Positions 29,201 to 38,659 of a stretch of DNA of 64,000 nt are shown piece after piece. The translations under genes and the position numbers were made by a program. How positions within the stretch are numbered: the stretch's first letter is position 1; every line of letters starts with the position of its first letter. The notes below the pieces were generated by a model. It worked only from the letters and a program-made list of their open reading frames with translations, did no database searches and was not told the origin of the DNA. Source of the DNA: Schumannella luteola (GTDB lineage Bacteria; Actinomycetota; Actinomycetes; Actinomycetales; Microbacteriaceae); NCBI RefSeq assembly GCF_013408685.1, contig NZ_JACBZY010000001.1, forward strand, positions 1,364,001 to 1,428,000. Direction: 5' to 3'.

Positions 29201-32200
29201 CGCGTTCACTGTCGTCTCGCCCACCCAGATCACCGTCACCACCCCGGCGCACGCCGCCGGACCGGTGGATGTGGTGGTGCAGCACCCGAGCGGCGCCGCG
29301 ACGCTGGCGGGCGGCTTCACCTTCCAGCCGCCGGCCGTGCCGAACGTGACCACCGTCTCGCCGGCCAGCGGAACGCAGCTCGGCGGCACCGTCGTCACGA
29401 TCACCGGCACCGACCTCGGCGGCACGACCGGAGTGACCTTCGGCGGCACCGCCGGAACCGGCCTCGTCGTCACCCCGACCCAGGTGACGGTCACGACGCC
29501 GGCGCACGCGCCGGGCGCGGTCGACCTGGTCGTGCAGGCGCCCGGCGGCGACGTCACCCGCTCGTTCACCTTCATCCCCGACGGTGCGCCCGTCGTGACC
29601 GCGCACACGCCGGTCACCGGCCCGACCGCCGGCGGCACCGCCGTCACGATCACCGGAACCGACCTCGACGGCGTCACCGCCGTGCAGTTCGGCACGACCG
29701 CGGGCACGATCACGAGCCAGTCGCCCACGCAGATCGTGGTCACCAGCCCGGCGCACGCCGCCGGGTCGGTGAACCTCGTGCTGCGCGACCCGGCCGGCGA
29801 CGTCACCATCGCCGACGGATTCCTGTTCCGCGACCCGCAGGCGCCGACCACGTCGAACCTGGCCCCGGCCACCGGCCCGACCGCGGGCGGCACGAACGTC
29901 ACGATCACCGGCACCGGCTTCAGCGGCGCCACCGGCGTGACCTTCGGCGGCGACGCGGGCACCGCGTTCACGATCGTCAGCGACACCCAGATCACGGTCG
30001 CCTCGCCCGCTCACGCGGCCGGCGGCGTGCCCGTGGTGGTGCAGCACCCCGACGGAGCCTCGGCGCCGATCACCTTCACCTACACGGTCGCGACCCCGGT
30101 CATCGGCTCGATCACGCCGAACACCGGCTCGACCGCCGGCGGCGACGTGGTGCGCATCACCGGCACGGCCCTCGGCGACGCCTCCGCGGTCTCCTTCGGC
30201 GGCAGCGCCGGCACCGGGATCACCCGCGTCGACGCCGACACGATCGACGTCACCACCCCGGCCCACGCGGCGGGCGCGGTGAACGTGACCGTGACGACGC
30301 CCGGCGGCACCTCGGCCCCGCTCACCGGCGGCTTCACCTTCCTGCAGCCGGCCCCGCAGCCGACGATCGGCGGCATCGCGCCGCTCTCGGGTCCGACCGG
30401 CGGCGGCACGAGCGTGACGATCACCGGCACCGGCTTCACCGGCACGACCGGCGCTGACGCCGTCACCTTCGGCGGAACCCCGGCGACGAGCTACACGGTC
30501 GACAGCGACACCCAGATCACCGCCGTCACCCCGGCGCACGCCGCCGGCGCGGTGGATGTCGCGGTCACCGCCCCCGGCGGAACCGTCACCCAGACGAACG
30601 GCTACAGCTTCCGGCCCGGCCCGGCCATCACCGGCCTGACCCCGGCGAGCGGCCCGATCGCCGGCGGCACGAGCGTCACGATCATCGGCTCGAACCTCAC
30701 CGACGCGGGCGCCGTCAGCTTCGGCGGCGTGGCCGCGACGAGCTTCACGGTCGACAGCGACACCCAGATCACCGCGGTCGCCCCGGCGCACGCCTCGGGT
30801 GCGGTGGATGTCGTCGTCACCACGCCCTTCGGCGGCGCCACGAGCGCGGGCGCCTTCACCTACCTGCCGCCGGCCGCGGCGGCGAGCGTGACTCCCGCAT
30901 CCGGCCCCGACACCGGCCAGCAGACGGTCACGATCACCGGCACCGGCTTCACCGGCGCGACCGGGGTGACGATCGGCGGCACCGCGGCGACGAACGTCAC
31001 CGTCGTCGACGCCGAGCACATCACCGCGACCACCCCGGCGCACGTCGCCGGCACCGTCGACGTGGTCGTGCAGCACCCGGCGGGCGACAGCACGCTGGCG
31101 GGCGCGTACTCCTTCATCAGCACGGCCCCGCCGACCGCGAACGGCCTCACGCCGAACACCGGCTCGGCCGCGGGCGGCACGACCGTCACGATCGACGGCT
31201 CGGGCTTCACCGGCTCGACCGGGGTCACGTTCGACGGCACCGCCGGCGTCGGGTTCACGGTCAGCCCCGACGGCACCAGCATCACGGTCACGACCCCGGC
31301 GCACGCCGCCGGCAACGTGCCGGTCGTCGTGCAGCACCCGAACGGCGACGTGACCCTCGCGGATCCCTTCACCTTCACAGCCATCCCGCCGTCGATCCAG
31401 TCCATCGACCCGAACGCGGGCGATGCGGCCGGCGGCACCACCGTGACGATCAGCGGCCCGGGCCTCGGCGCGGCGACCGCGGTCAGCTTCGGCGGCGCCG
31501 ACGCCGGCACCGTGACCCGCATCAGCGACGACAGCATCAGCGTCGCCACGCCGGCCCACGCGGCCGGAGCGGTGGATGTGGTCGTCACCCTGCCGAGCGG
31601 CTCGCTCACGTCGACGAACGGCTTCACCTACACCGGCGGCACGCCCGTGCCGCCGACTGCGAGCGGCCTCACGCCGGTCAGCGGCACGACCGCGGGCGGC
31701 ACGACGATCACGATCACCGGAACCGGCCTCACCGGCACGACCGGCGTCGCGATCGACGGCGTCGTGCAGCCGGTCACGGTCGTGAACGACACGACGGTCA
31801 CCGTCACCAGCCCGGCGCACGCCGCCGGTGGCGTCGCCCTCGAGGTGCAGCACCCGAACGGGAACGTCGCCGTTCCGGGCACCTTCACCTACGTCGCCCC
31901 GCCGGCCTCGATCGACTCGATCACGCCGAACAGCGGACCGGCCGCCGGCGACACCACGGTGACGCTGAGCGGATCCGGCCTCGGCGACGCGACCGGCGTC
32001 ACCTTCGGCGGGCTCGCCGGAACGCAGCTGACGCGCGTCGACGCGGACACGATCACCGCGCACACCCCGGCGCACTCCGCCGGAGCGGTGGATGTGACGG
32101 TCACTCTGCCGACGGCCACGCTCACCACGACGGGCGGCTTCACCTACACGGGTGCGCCGACCGCCCCGACGGCGAGCGCGATCGACCCGGCCACCGGCAG

Positions 32201-34400
32201 CACCGCGGGCGGCACGACGACGACGATCACCGGAACCGGCTTCACGGGCGCGACCGGAGTGACCTTCGGCGGCGCGACCGGCACCTCGTTCTCGGTGACG
32301 AACGACACCACGATCGTCGTCACCTCGCCCGCCGGCGCCGCGGGGAACGCCGCGGTCGTCGTGCAGCACCCGAACGGGAACGCGACCGTGCCCGGCGGAT
32401 TCACCTACACCGGCACCGCCCCGTCGATCACCGCGATCACGCCCGACAACGGCCCCGCCGCCGGCGGAACCACCGTCACGATCACCGGCCCCGGCATCGC
32501 CGCCGCCACGAACGTGACCTTCGGCGGCATCCCCGGCACCGACCTCACCCCCGGCGCCGACGGCGACGAGAACAGCCTCAGCGTCACCACGCCGGCGCAC
32601 TCCGCCGGAGCGGTGGATGTGGTCGTCACCCTGCCGAGCGGCCCGCTGACCTCGACGGGCGGCTTCACCTACACCGGCGCCCCGACCGCGCCCACCGCCA
32701 CCGGGCTCGACCCGAGCAGCGGCGCCACGGTCGGCGGCACCACGGTCGTCGTGCACGGCACCGGCTTCACCGGCGCCACCGGGGTCACCTTCGGCGGCAC
32801 CGCGGGCACCTCCTTCGTCGTGACGAACGACACGACGATCACGGTGACCACGCCCGCCGGCACCGCCGGCACCGCGGCGGTCGTCGTGCGGCACCCGAAC
32901 GGCGACGCGACCGTGCCCGGCGGCTTCACCTACACGGCGCCGCCCGCCTCCATCCAGACGATCGCGCCGACCAGCGGCCCCGCCGCGGGCGGAACCGAGG
33001 TCACGATCACCGGACCGGGCCTCGGCGCGGCGACCGGCGTGAGCTTCGGCGGCACGGCCGGCACCGGCCTCGTGTCGAACGGCGCCGACTCGATCACCGT
33101 CACCGCCCCGGCGCACGCCGCCGGAGCCGTGGATGTGGTCGTCACCCTGCCGAGCACGACGCTCACCTCGACCGGCGGCTTCACCTACACCGGAGCCCCG
33201 GTGCCGCCGACCGCGAGCTCGATGACGCCCACCAGCGGCGGCACCGCGGGCGGCACCACCGTCACGATCACCGGAACCGGCTTCGCCGGAGCGACCGGCG
33301 TCACCTTCGACGGCGCCCCCGGCGGCTCGTTCACGATCGTGAACGACACCACCATCACGGTGGCGGCGCCCGCCCACGCGGCCGGCAGCGTCCCGGTGCT
33401 CGTGCAGCACCCGAACGGCAACCCGACCGTGCCCGGCGGCTTCACCTACCTCGCGACCGCGCCGAGCATCCAGTCGGTCTCGCCGAACGCCGGACCGGCC
33501 GACGGCGGCACCGTCGTCACGATCAGCGGCCCCGGCGTCGGCTCCGCCACCGCGGTGACCATCGGCGGGACGCCCGCCACCGGCCTCACCGTCGTGGATG
33601 CCGACACCGTCACCGTCGTCAGCCCGGCCCACGCGCCCGGCGCCGCCGACGTGGTCGTGACGCTGCCGACCGTGACGCTCACCAGCGTCGGCGGCTTCAC
33701 CTTCGCCGGGGTCGCCCCCAGCGTCGGCACCGTCACGCCGAACGCCGGACCGGCGGAGGGCGGCACCAGCGTCACCCTCGGCGGCGAGGGCCTCACCGGC
33801 ACCACCGACGTCGAGTTCGGCGGAACGCCGGGCACCGACGTCACGGTCGTCGACGACAACACCGTCACGGTCACGACGCCCGGGCACGCGCCCGGCAACG
33901 TGCGCATCCTCATCCGCAACCCGAAGGGCGACGTGACCCTCGACGACGGATTCGGCTACGTCGGCGCCGACGACCCGGTGGTCACCGACGTCAGCCACGA
34001 CACCCTGCCCACCGGCGGCGTGCGCATCCGCATCTTCGGGCGCAACTTCGCCAACGCGACCGGTGTCACCTTCGACGGCGTGCTCGGCTCGGGCTTCACC
34101 GTCATCGACGACAACACGATCGAGGTCATCGCCCCGCCGCACGCCCCCGGCGACGTGCAGGTGCGCATCCTGACCGCGACGGGAGGCTCGCTCCCCTGGA
34201 CGATGACCTACGTCGCGGCAGCAGACCCCGGCACGCCGGGCGACGGTTCGGGTCCGTCGTCCAGCGCCGCCGGAAGCGGTGGCCTCGCGGCCACCGGCAC
34301 CGATGGAGGTCGGTGGGTATTCGGGGCTCTCGCGATGCTGTTCGCGGGTGCAGCCCTCCTCCTCCACGGTGCACGCCGCCGGCGGTTCGCCCGCCGGTGA
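26259..34400 (+). CDS. Giant cell-wall-anchored protein with about 25 IPT/TIG repeats
   Basis: 2713 residues. A Sec signal peptide (GLALVAAVMTGVFLVGIAPSSAS) is followed by a unique N-terminal domain of about 480 residues resembling choice-of-anchor G proteins (GTFLSGSLVSAIDGALNT...). From about residue 508 there are 24 clear IPT/TIG immunoglobulin-like repeats of 84-90 residues, each opening with a P-x-x-G-x-x-x-GG motif and ending near FTY, plus one degenerate copy. The C-terminus has LAATG, a hydrophobic helix (WVFGALAMLFAGAALLL) and a basic tail, a sorting signal of the LAxTG kind used by class E sortases. ATG 26259 fits the GGGGGAA at 26246-26252; ATGs at 26235, 26244 and 26253 are in frame. 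Probably an adhesin or wall fibre; a hairpin terminator follows. Confidence 0.88.
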   Translation: MARTRAEKFSTWGSRGLALVAAVMTGVFLVGIAPSSASPGDRSSASGTFLSGSLVSAIDGALNTSATQNLGTTATQIDRHNLNASVLNGFNIALPGNLGIPVHLTNAGALSSYAKSDPDASSIGASGLVGNDGVIGVGTVPPSQVPGNLTFDLHDILGAQLTGELADAHLDLGALSASASSTQGGTPVGKYEIAGGKLRLTSNTLKSLNGIVTPRVSALQTTVQGQLTTGAGTLLTNTQNSLRGLLSVAGNLITTPAATNNSSITVDLTSVTLPQTLTTADGSVSINLTTGEISADLSKINGGLNGLDPNTEVLSAAALQAISGSVLSLVGSAVDQLQANLVTAIRSAAVNLNVQLAVLGSPAITVNVAAPLGQLLDGTFAPTAVKVNAVGLTLSVGTVVGLLTGTLGTLLTQTTASVGTAITALRPLLITPVTNTLQPVLSLLNTVLSLRANVQSPSPAQAGRPFSETALQLRLLNFSAGGGDVLTLNLANGEVGQAVDGNAKAVAPRVDGISPSSGPEAGGTVVTLTGAGFTGATGVTFGGTPGIIQSVTDTQITVKTPFHAAGAVPVVVTTAAGPSQPGTFTYVPALALTAAVPNTGPLAGGTTVILTGSCLDTVTGVTFGGTAGTIVSRDSAQQLTVTTPAHAAGTVDVGVTSAAPCGTTATLPGGFTYANPLPLAPAIASITPGHGPETGGTVVTIAGTNLGATGTTAVTFDGIPATAVTVNAAGTQITATTPPHTAATVGVAVTTPAGTSGTSPYVYDPVIAITTVTPTSGPAAGGTPITIDGRAFTGATGVDIGGAPATNVTVVSDTRITATTPAGTAGPADVVVHGTAAVGGDATAPGAYSYVAPQKPAVTSYTPQQGPSTGGTTVLFTGTGFTGTTGVQFGGVPATGVQIISDTALRATTAARTPGQVSIVIQHPNGDTTIDGGYTYTPPPAPTAASIDPVVGPTAGGTATTITGTGFTGATGVTFDGTAGTAFTVVSPTQITVTTPAHAAGPVDVVVQHPSGAATLAGGFTFQPPAVPNVTTVSPASGTQLGGTVVTITGTDLGGTTGVTFGGTAGTGLVVTPTQVTVTTPAHAPGAVDLVVQAPGGDVTRSFTFIPDGAPVVTAHTPVTGPTAGGTAVTITGTDLDGVTAVQFGTTAGTITSQSPTQIVVTSPAHAAGSVNLVLRDPAGDVTIADGFLFRDPQAPTTSNLAPATGPTAGGTNVTITGTGFSGATGVTFGGDAGTAFTIVSDTQITVASPAHAAGGVPVVVQHPDGASAPITFTYTVATPVIGSITPNTGSTAGGDVVRITGTALGDASAVSFGGSAGTGITRVDADTIDVTTPAHAAGAVNVTVTTPGGTSAPLTGGFTFLQPAPQPTIGGIAPLSGPTGGGTSVTITGTGFTGTTGADAVTFGGTPATSYTVDSDTQITAVTPAHAAGAVDVAVTAPGGTVTQTNGYSFRPGPAITGLTPASGPIAGGTSVTIIGSNLTDAGAVSFGGVAATSFTVDSDTQITAVAPAHASGAVDVVVTTPFGGATSAGAFTYLPPAAAASVTPASGPDTGQQTVTITGTGFTGATGVTIGGTAATNVTVVDAEHITATTPAHVAGTVDVVVQHPAGDSTLAGAYSFISTAPPTANGLTPNTGSAAGGTTVTIDGSGFTGSTGVTFDGTAGVGFTVSPDGTSITVTTPAHAAGNVPVVVQHPNGDVTLADPFTFTAIPPSIQSIDPNAGDAAGGTTVTISGPGLGAATAVSFGGADAGTVTRISDDSISVATPAHAAGAVDVVVTLPSGSLTSTNGFTYTGGTPVPPTASGLTPVSGTTAGGTTITITGTGLTGTTGVAIDGVVQPVTVVNDTTVTVTSPAHAAGGVALEVQHPNGNVAVPGTFTYVAPPASIDSITPNSGPAAGDTTVTLSGSGLGDATGVTFGGLAGTQLTRVDADTITAHTPAHSAGAVDVTVTLPTATLTTTGGFTYTGAPTAPTASAIDPATGSTAGGTTTTITGTGFTGATGVTFGGATGTSFSVTNDTTIVVTSPAGAAGNAAVVVQHPNGNATVPGGFTYTGTAPSITAITPDNGPAAGGTTVTITGPGIAAATNVTFGGIPGTDLTPGADGDENSLSVTTPAHSAGAVDVVVTLPSGPLTSTGGFTYTGAPTAPTATGLDPSSGATVGGTTVVVHGTGFTGATGVTFGGTAGTSFVVTNDTTITVTTPAGTAGTAAVVVRHPNGDATVPGGFTYTAPPASIQTIAPTSGPAAGGTEVTITGPGLGAATGVSFGGTAGTGLVSNGADSITVTAPAHAAGAVDVVVTLPSTTLTSTGGFTYTGAPVPPTASSMTPTSGGTAGGTTVTITGTGFAGATGVTFDGAPGGSFTIVNDTTITVAAPAHAAGSVPVLVQHPNGNPTVPGGFTYLATAPSIQSVSPNAGPADGGTVVTISGPGVGSATAVTIGGTPATGLTVVDADTVTVVSPAHAPGAADVVVTLPTVTLTSVGGFTFAGVAPSVGTVTPNAGPAEGGTSVTLGGEGLTGTTDVEFGGTPGTDVTVVDDNTVTVTTPGHAPGNVRILIRNPKGDVTLDDGFGYVGADDPVVTDVSHDTLPTGGVRIRIFGRNFANATGVTFDGVLGSGFTVIDDNTIEVIAPPHAPGDVQVRILTATGGSLPWTMTYVAAADPGTPGDGSGPSSSAAGSGGLAATGTDGGRWVFGALAMLFAGAALLLHGARRRRFARR
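27780..34240 (+). repeat. Tandem array of about 25 IPT/TIG-coding units
   Basis: In-frame repeats of roughly 252-276 bases. In the last ten regular units (about 31130-33710) they alternate between two subtypes: A units contain an xxQHPNG-type strand (VVVQHPNG) and B units contain VVVTLPS, so the effective period there is about 515-520 bases. Earlier units are more mixed. Confidence 0.85.
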
Positions 34401-34404
34401 CCGG

Positions 34405-34435
34405 GCGGGGGAGCCCTTCGGGTGGGCTCCCCCGC
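34405..34435 (+). terminator. Strong hairpin after the repeat-protein gene
   Basis: GCGGGGGAGCCC (34405-34416) pairs perfectly with GGGCTCCCCCGC (34424-34435) across a seven-base loop, four bases after the stop. Only a weak TTCG follows. Confidence 0.78.
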
Positions 34436-34520
34436 TTCGCCCGGGTCCGTTCGATCGGGTTCCCGATCAGCGGCTCGGCCCAGAAGCTCTCTCTCCCGCA
34501 CACCTGAACAGAACCTCCGG

Positions 34521-34559
34521 CGCGGACGATCGCATCCCCTCTTTCAGCGGTCGTCCGCG
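34521..34559. repeat. Inverted repeat upstream of the dnaX promoter
   Basis: CGCGGACGATCGC (34521-34533) pairs with 34547-34559 with one G-T type mismatch and a 13-base loop. It lies 96 bases before the dnaX -10 box, so it is outside the expected transcript; it could be a protein site or a second terminator. Confidence 0.45.
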
Positions 34560-34654
34560 TCGGTCGTCTGCGCGGTCTCGGCGGCTGCTCGGCGCGACGC
34601 GCGCGGGGGTGGATGCGGCCCTCCTCCGGGCCGGTCGGCGTCGGTGGTCGCGGG

Positions 34655-34660
34655 TAGTCT
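34655..34660 (+). promoter_or_regulatory. -10 box TAGTCT of dnaX
   Basis: TAGTCT ends six bases before GTG 34667. Expected transcript begins at or next to the start codon (leaderless). Confidence 0.58.
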
Positions 34661-34666
34661 GTGCGG

Positions 34667-37600
34667 GTGGTCACAGCCCTGTATCGCCGGTACCGACCGG
34701 AGAACTTCGCCGAGCTGATCGGACAGTCGCAGGTGACCGATCCGCTGCGCACCGCCCTGCGCACCGACCGGGTCAACCACGCCTATCTCTTCAGCGGCCC
34801 GCGCGGCTGCGGCAAGACCACGAGCGCGCGCATCCTCGCCCGCTGCCTCAACTGCGTCGAGGGCCCCACCGACACCCCCTGCGGCGTCTGCCCGAGCTGC
34901 GTCGAGCTCGCGCGCGGCGGCGGCGGATCGCTCGACGTGATCGAGATCGACGCGGCCAGCCACAACGGCGTCGACGACGCCCGCGACCTGCGCGACCGCG
35001 CCGCCTTCGCACCGGCCCGCGACCGCTTCAAGATCTTCATCCTCGACGAGGCCCACATGGTCACGAGCGCGGGATTCAACGCCCTGCTCAAGCTCGTCGA
35101 AGAGCCGCCGGAGCACGTCAAGTTCATCTTCGCCACGACCGAGCCCGAGAAGGTCATCGGCACGATCCGCTCGCGCACGCACCACTACCCCTTCCGGCTG
35201 GTGCCGCCCGCGACGATGCTCGACTACCTGCAGCAGCTCTGCGAGAGCGAGGGCGTCGAGGTTCAGCCGGGCGTGCTGCCGCTCGTCGTGCGCGCCGGCG
35301 GTGGTTCGGTGCGCGACACCCTGTCGCTGCTCGACCAGCTCATCGCCGGCAGCGAGGGCGCCCTCGTGCAGTACGAGCGCGCGGTCGCGCTGCTCGGCTT
35401 CACCCACGGCGCCCTGCTCGACGAGATCGTGGATGCGCTGGCCGTCGCCGACGCGCCGGGCGCCTTCGCCGGGGTCGACCGCGTCATCCAGACCGGCCAG
35501 GATCCGCGCCGCTTCGTCGAGGACCTGCTCGAGCGCCTGCGCGATCTCATCGTCGTCGCCGCGACCCGCGAGGGCGCCGCGGCCGTGCTACGCGGTGTTC
35601 CCGCCGACGAGCTCGAGCACATGGGCCGTCAGGCCGGGGCCTTCGGCACCGCGGCCCTGTCGCGCGCCGCCGACATCGCCAACAGCGCGCTGACCGAGAT
35701 GTCGGGCGCCACCTCGCCGCGCCTGCACCTCGAGCTGCTGCTCGCCCGCCTGCTCGTGCCCGCCGCCGATGCGACCGAGCGCGGCGCGCTGGCGCGCGTC
35801 GAGCGGCTCGAGCGCCGGGTCGGCATCCAGGATGCGACCGGGTCGGGCGCCTCGGGCGCGGCGCCGGTGTCGGGTTCGGGCGCAGGATCCGACTCAGGCG
35901 CGGGATCCGCGTCGGGCTCGGCCGGTTGGTCGGGTTCGACGGGTTCAACGGGCGACGTTCCGCCCACGGAGTCAGGTCTCACCGGGATCGCGGCGATGCG
36001 CGCCGCATCGCCGCGCGCGAAGGCGGCCGCCGCGGCCGCAGCCGCCGCCGCGGCCGCAGCCGCCGCCGCGGCCGGTCAGAATCCTTCGGGGCAGGGGGCT
36101 TCGGGGCAGGGCGTGTCAGGGCAGGGCGCTGCGGCATCGTCGTCGACCGGCTCGAGCTCGTCGGCTCCCGTCTCGTCGGCTCCGGGCTCGTCCCAGCCGG
36201 TCTCGTCGGCGCCGAGCGCTCCCGCCGACTCCGTCGACGGGGCGTCCGCCGCCGGTTCGCCGGGCGATGGTGTCGCCGCCGAGGCGTCGTCGGCCGCACC
36301 CGGCTCGCGCGACGCGGCCCCCGCATCCACGTCATCCGCCGACGCCGCAGCCGGCGCGCAGTCCGGCGACGGCGCTGAGCGCGACGCCGCCGCACCGCGC
36401 GCGCCCGAGCTGCCGGCCGAGACCGCCGTGCCGACCTCCGAGCCGCGTCGGGCCGAGCGACCCGAGGCGCCGGCGCCGGTCGGACCGGTCACCGTGCAGC
36501 AGCTGCGCGACGCCTGGCCCGAGGTGCTCGAGGTCGTGCAGAAGTCGCGGCGCCAGGCCTGGATGGTCGTGCTCACCGCGACCGTGCTCGACCTGAACGG
36601 CGACGTGCTCGTGCTGAGCTTCCCGAGCGAGAAGGACTCCGAGGGCTTCAAGGGCAGCGCGCAGGCCGCGCTCGAGACGCCGAGCGAGCAGCTGCGCGCA
36701 GCGATCCAGCAGGTGCTCGGCATCCGGGTGAAGTTCCTCGTCCGCCGCGGCGGCCCGGGTCAGGGCGGCACCGGCGGGCAGGGCGGACCCGGGCAGGGCG
36801 GCGCCGGGCCGACCGGCGCCGGGCGCCCGGCCGGCACTGCCGGCGACCCCGCCGCGGCTCCCTCGAACGCCGACGCCGGCGGATCGTCGGCGCCGACCGG
36901 TGGGCCGAGCTCGGACAGCCGCCCCGCGGCGTCGGGGTCGGCATCCGGCTCCGCGTCCTCGACGTCGACCGCCGGTGGCGCCGGGCCGCGCGGCGCGGAT
37001 TCCCGTTCGCGGTCGTCAGCCCCCGCGAGCTCGTCGGGCTCGGCGTCGACGCCCTCCGCATCGGCCGCCCCTGCCGCACCCGCGTCGCCGGGCGGCTGGA
37101 ATGTCGCGCGCATCCCCGACTCCGACCCGACCGCCCAGCCGGCTGCCGCGCAGCCCGACGCGGCCGACCCCGAGATCGAGCCCATCGTGGGCGGCAAGGA
37201 CGCCGACGGCTGGGCCGCGCCCGGCCTCGACTCGGGGGCGTCGTTCGATGGCCCCGCCGTCGACCTGTCGTCGCTGCCCGACTCGATCCGGCCCGCGTCC
37301 GCGCTGCGCGGTGGGCCGAAGGCCGGTCCCGGTCCCGCCGTCGGCACGGTCCCCGCGCGCGGGGGCTCGGGTGCCGCCGACGCGTCCGGTGCGGGGTCGA
37401 GCAGCTCCCCGGCCTCCGAGCCCGAGCCGCGCGACGAAGATGCCCCGCCGGACTACGACGCACCGCCGCCGCCCGACGAGGGCGGGCGTCCCGCCGGACG
37501 CAGCTCCGCATCCGCCTCCGCGCCGTCGACCGCCGCGCCGACGACGGCCGCCGCGCCGCGGCCAGCCCGTCAGGCGCCCACGGCGCCGCGTCGCCCCGGC

Positions 37601-37729
37601 GCGCCCACCGGTCAGCGCTACGGCGAGGCCGTCGTGCGCGAGATCCTGGGCGCGACCTTCATCGAAGAGCACACGATCGCCCCGACGGTGAAGCCCGTGG
37701 CCGAGCCGCCGCGCGGGGATGACTTCTGA
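34667..37729 (+). CDS. dnaX: DNA polymerase III subunits gamma and tau
   Basis: 1020 residues; clamp-loader ATPase and, as tau, organiser of the replisome. Residues 1-370 are the conserved AAA+ part: [19 protein letters not shown], Walker [21 protein letters not shown], zinc module CxxxxxxxxCGVCPSC, Walker [25 protein letters not shown], and sensor motif [14 protein letters not shown]. Residues about 390-600 and 690-1000 are very rich in Ala, Ser, Gly and Pro, with a run of about 18 alanines near residue 452; a conserved tau-like island ([27 protein letters not shown]) lies between. GTG 34667 is preferred to 34661 for its leaderless spacing. The stop overlaps recR by one base. Confidence 0.95.
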   Translation: MVTALYRRYRPENFAELIGQSQVTDPLRTALRTDRVNHAYLFSGPRGCGKTTSARILARCLNCVEGPTDTPCGVCPSCVELARGGGGSLDVIEIDAASHNGVDDARDLRDRAAFAPARDRFKIFILDEAHMVTSAGFNALLKLVEEPPEHVKFIFATTEPEKVIGTIRSRTHHYPFRLVPPATMLDYLQQLCESEGVEVQPGVLPLVVRAGGGSVRDTLSLLDQLIAGSEGALVQYERAVALLGFTHGALLDEIVDALAVADAPGAFAGVDRVIQTGQDPRRFVEDLLERLRDLIVVAATREGAAAVLRGVPADELEHMGRQAGAFGTAALSRAADIANSALTEMSGATSPRLHLELLLARLLVPAADATERGALARVERLERRVGIQDATGSGASGAAPVSGSGAGSDSGAGSASGSAGWSGSTGSTGDVPPTESGLTGIAAMRAASPRAKAAAAAAAAAAAAAAAAAGQNPSGQGASGQGVSGQGAAASSSTGSSSSAPVSSAPGSSQPVSSAPSAPADSVDGASAAGSPGDGVAAEASSAAPGSRDAAPASTSSADAAAGAQSGDGAERDAAAPRAPELPAETAVPTSEPRRAERPEAPAPVGPVTVQQLRDAWPEVLEVVQKSRRQAWMVVLTATVLDLNGDVLVLSFPSEKDSEGFKGSAQAALETPSEQLRAAIQQVLGIRVKFLVRRGGPGQGGTGGQGGPGQGGAGPTGAGRPAGTAGDPAAAPSNADAGGSSAPTGGPSSDSRPAASGSASGSASSTSTAGGAGPRGADSRSRSSAPASSSGSASTPSASAAPAAPASPGGWNVARIPDSDPTAQPAAAQPDAADPEIEPIVGGKDADGWAAPGLDSGASFDGPAVDLSSLPDSIRPASALRGGPKAGPGPAVGTVPARGGSGAADASGAGSSSSPASEPEPRDEDAPPDYDAPPPPDEGGRPAGRSSASASAPSTAAPTTAAAPRPARQAPTAPRRPGAPTGQRYGEAVVREILGATFIEEHTIAPTVKPVAEPPRGDDF

Positions 37730-38328
37730 TGTACGAGGGGATCGTCCAGGAGCTGATCGACGAGCTCGGCCGCCTGCCCGGCGTCGGCCCGAAGTCGGCG
37801 CAGCGCATCGCCTTCCACATCGTGCAGACCGAGAGCTACGACCCGACGCGTCTGTCGGAGGTGCTCGCCGAGGTACGCGACAAGGTGCGCTTCTGCCAGC
37901 AGTGCGGCAACGTCGCCGAGGGCGAGCTGTGCTCGATCTGCCGTGACCCGCGTCGCGTTCCGAGCGTGATCTGCGTGGTCGAGGAGGCGAAGGACGTCGT
38001 CGCGATCGAGCGCACCCGCGAGTTCCGCGGGCTGTACCACGTGCTCGGCGGCGCCATCAGCCCGATCGACGGCATCGGCCCCGATCAGCTGCGCATCACC
38101 CAGCTCGTGCAGCGCCTCGCCGACGGCACCGTCACCGAGGTCATCATCGCGACCGACCCGAACCTCGAGGGCGAGGCGACCGCGACCTACCTCTCGCGGC
38201 TGCTCATCCAGCCGGGACTCCGGGTCAGCCGCCTCGCGTCCGGGCTCCCGGTCGGCGGCGACCTCGAGTACGCCGACGAGGTCACCCTCGGGCGCGCCTT
38301 CGAGGGCCGCCGCGTCGTCGAGCACTGA
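37729..38328 (+). CDS. recR: Recombination mediator RecR
   Basis: 199 residues; works with RecO to load RecA at gaps. N-terminal helix-hairpin-helix ([24 protein letters not shown]), zinc finger [16 protein letters not shown] (residues about 56-71), Toprim domain with [16 protein letters not shown] and [17 protein letters not shown], and the Walker-like C-terminus [29 protein letters not shown]. Length is exactly typical. The ATG overlaps the dnaX stop (TGATG), so it is translationally coupled to it, a conserved arrangement. Confidence 0.97.
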   Translation: MYEGIVQELIDELGRLPGVGPKSAQRIAFHIVQTESYDPTRLSEVLAEVRDKVRFCQQCGNVAEGELCSICRDPRRVPSVICVVEEAKDVVAIERTREFRGLYHVLGGAISPIDGIGPDQLRITQLVQRLADGTVTEVIIATDPNLEGEATATYLSRLLIQPGLRVSRLASGLPVGGDLEYADEVTLGRAFEGRRVVEH

Positions 38329-38458
38329 CCGGGCGGATGCGCGTGCGCTCGACTCCCGTGCGTTCGATTCCCGTGCCGCCCGCGCGCCCCGTTGCGCACG
38401 CGGGCTCTGGCCTGCGTGCGCACCCTGTTCTGCCCTTCCCTGGCGCCCGGAACCTGCC

Positions 38459-38516
38459 CGAGTTGCCCACTTCGGTCGGGTTCCGTGCGCCGAACCCGGC
38501 CGAACTGGGCGACTCG
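38459..38516. repeat. 25-bp imperfect inverted repeat, copy 1
   Basis: The arm 38459-38483 matches the reverse complement of 38492-38516 at 22 of 25 positions; two of the three mismatches would be G-U pairs in RNA. The loop is eight bases. The left arm shares CCCGAGTTGCCCACTTC with 38529-38545. Confidence 0.7.
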
Positions 38517-38528
38517 CCGGCTGGTGAT

Positions 38529-38587
38529 CCCGAGTTGCCCACTTCCGCGGCGTGCCGGATCCCGATGATCGCGGATTCGGGCAACTC
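38529..38587. repeat. Related inverted repeat, copy 2
   Basis: Starts with the same 17 bases as copy 1 (CCCGAGTTGCCCACTTC at 38529-38545). GAGTTGCCC (38532-38540) pairs with GGGCAACTC (38579-38587) over a 38-base interior. Probably a diverged second copy of the same palindromic element. Confidence 0.6.
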
Positions 38588-38659
38588 ATGTGCTCGCCCG
38601 GTCGGCATGACCGCGAGCGTCGACGCGGGCCGTGGCTCGAGCCTCGACAGGATGCGGCC

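Larger units (their letters stand above)
38329..38659. other. Intergenic region between recR and araC with two hairpins
   Basis: 331 bases with no convincing gene. It holds CGTGCGTTCGATT-like alternating sequence at its left, then two related inverted repeats (38459-38516 and 38532-38587), and at the right CAGGAT, which may serve as the -10 box of the AraC-type gene. Confidence 0.6.

Noticed and set aside
26291-30457. A second long plus-strand frame (about 1390 codons) inside the IPT/TIG gene
   Set aside because: Arg/His/Pro-rich out-of-frame shadow, ending without any feature of its own.
27780-34240. Regular repeat array considered as CRISPR
   Set aside because: Units are about 255 bases, coding and in frame, with no short conserved repeats separated by unique spacers.
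26160-34367. An 8.2-kb stop-free frame on the minus strand, antisense to the IPT/TIG gene
   Set aside because: It is the mirror of a very GC-rich repeat gene. The predicted protein is rich in Arg, Gly, Asp and Ala with no domain, signal peptide or ribosome site, while the plus strand has a coherent secreted protein.
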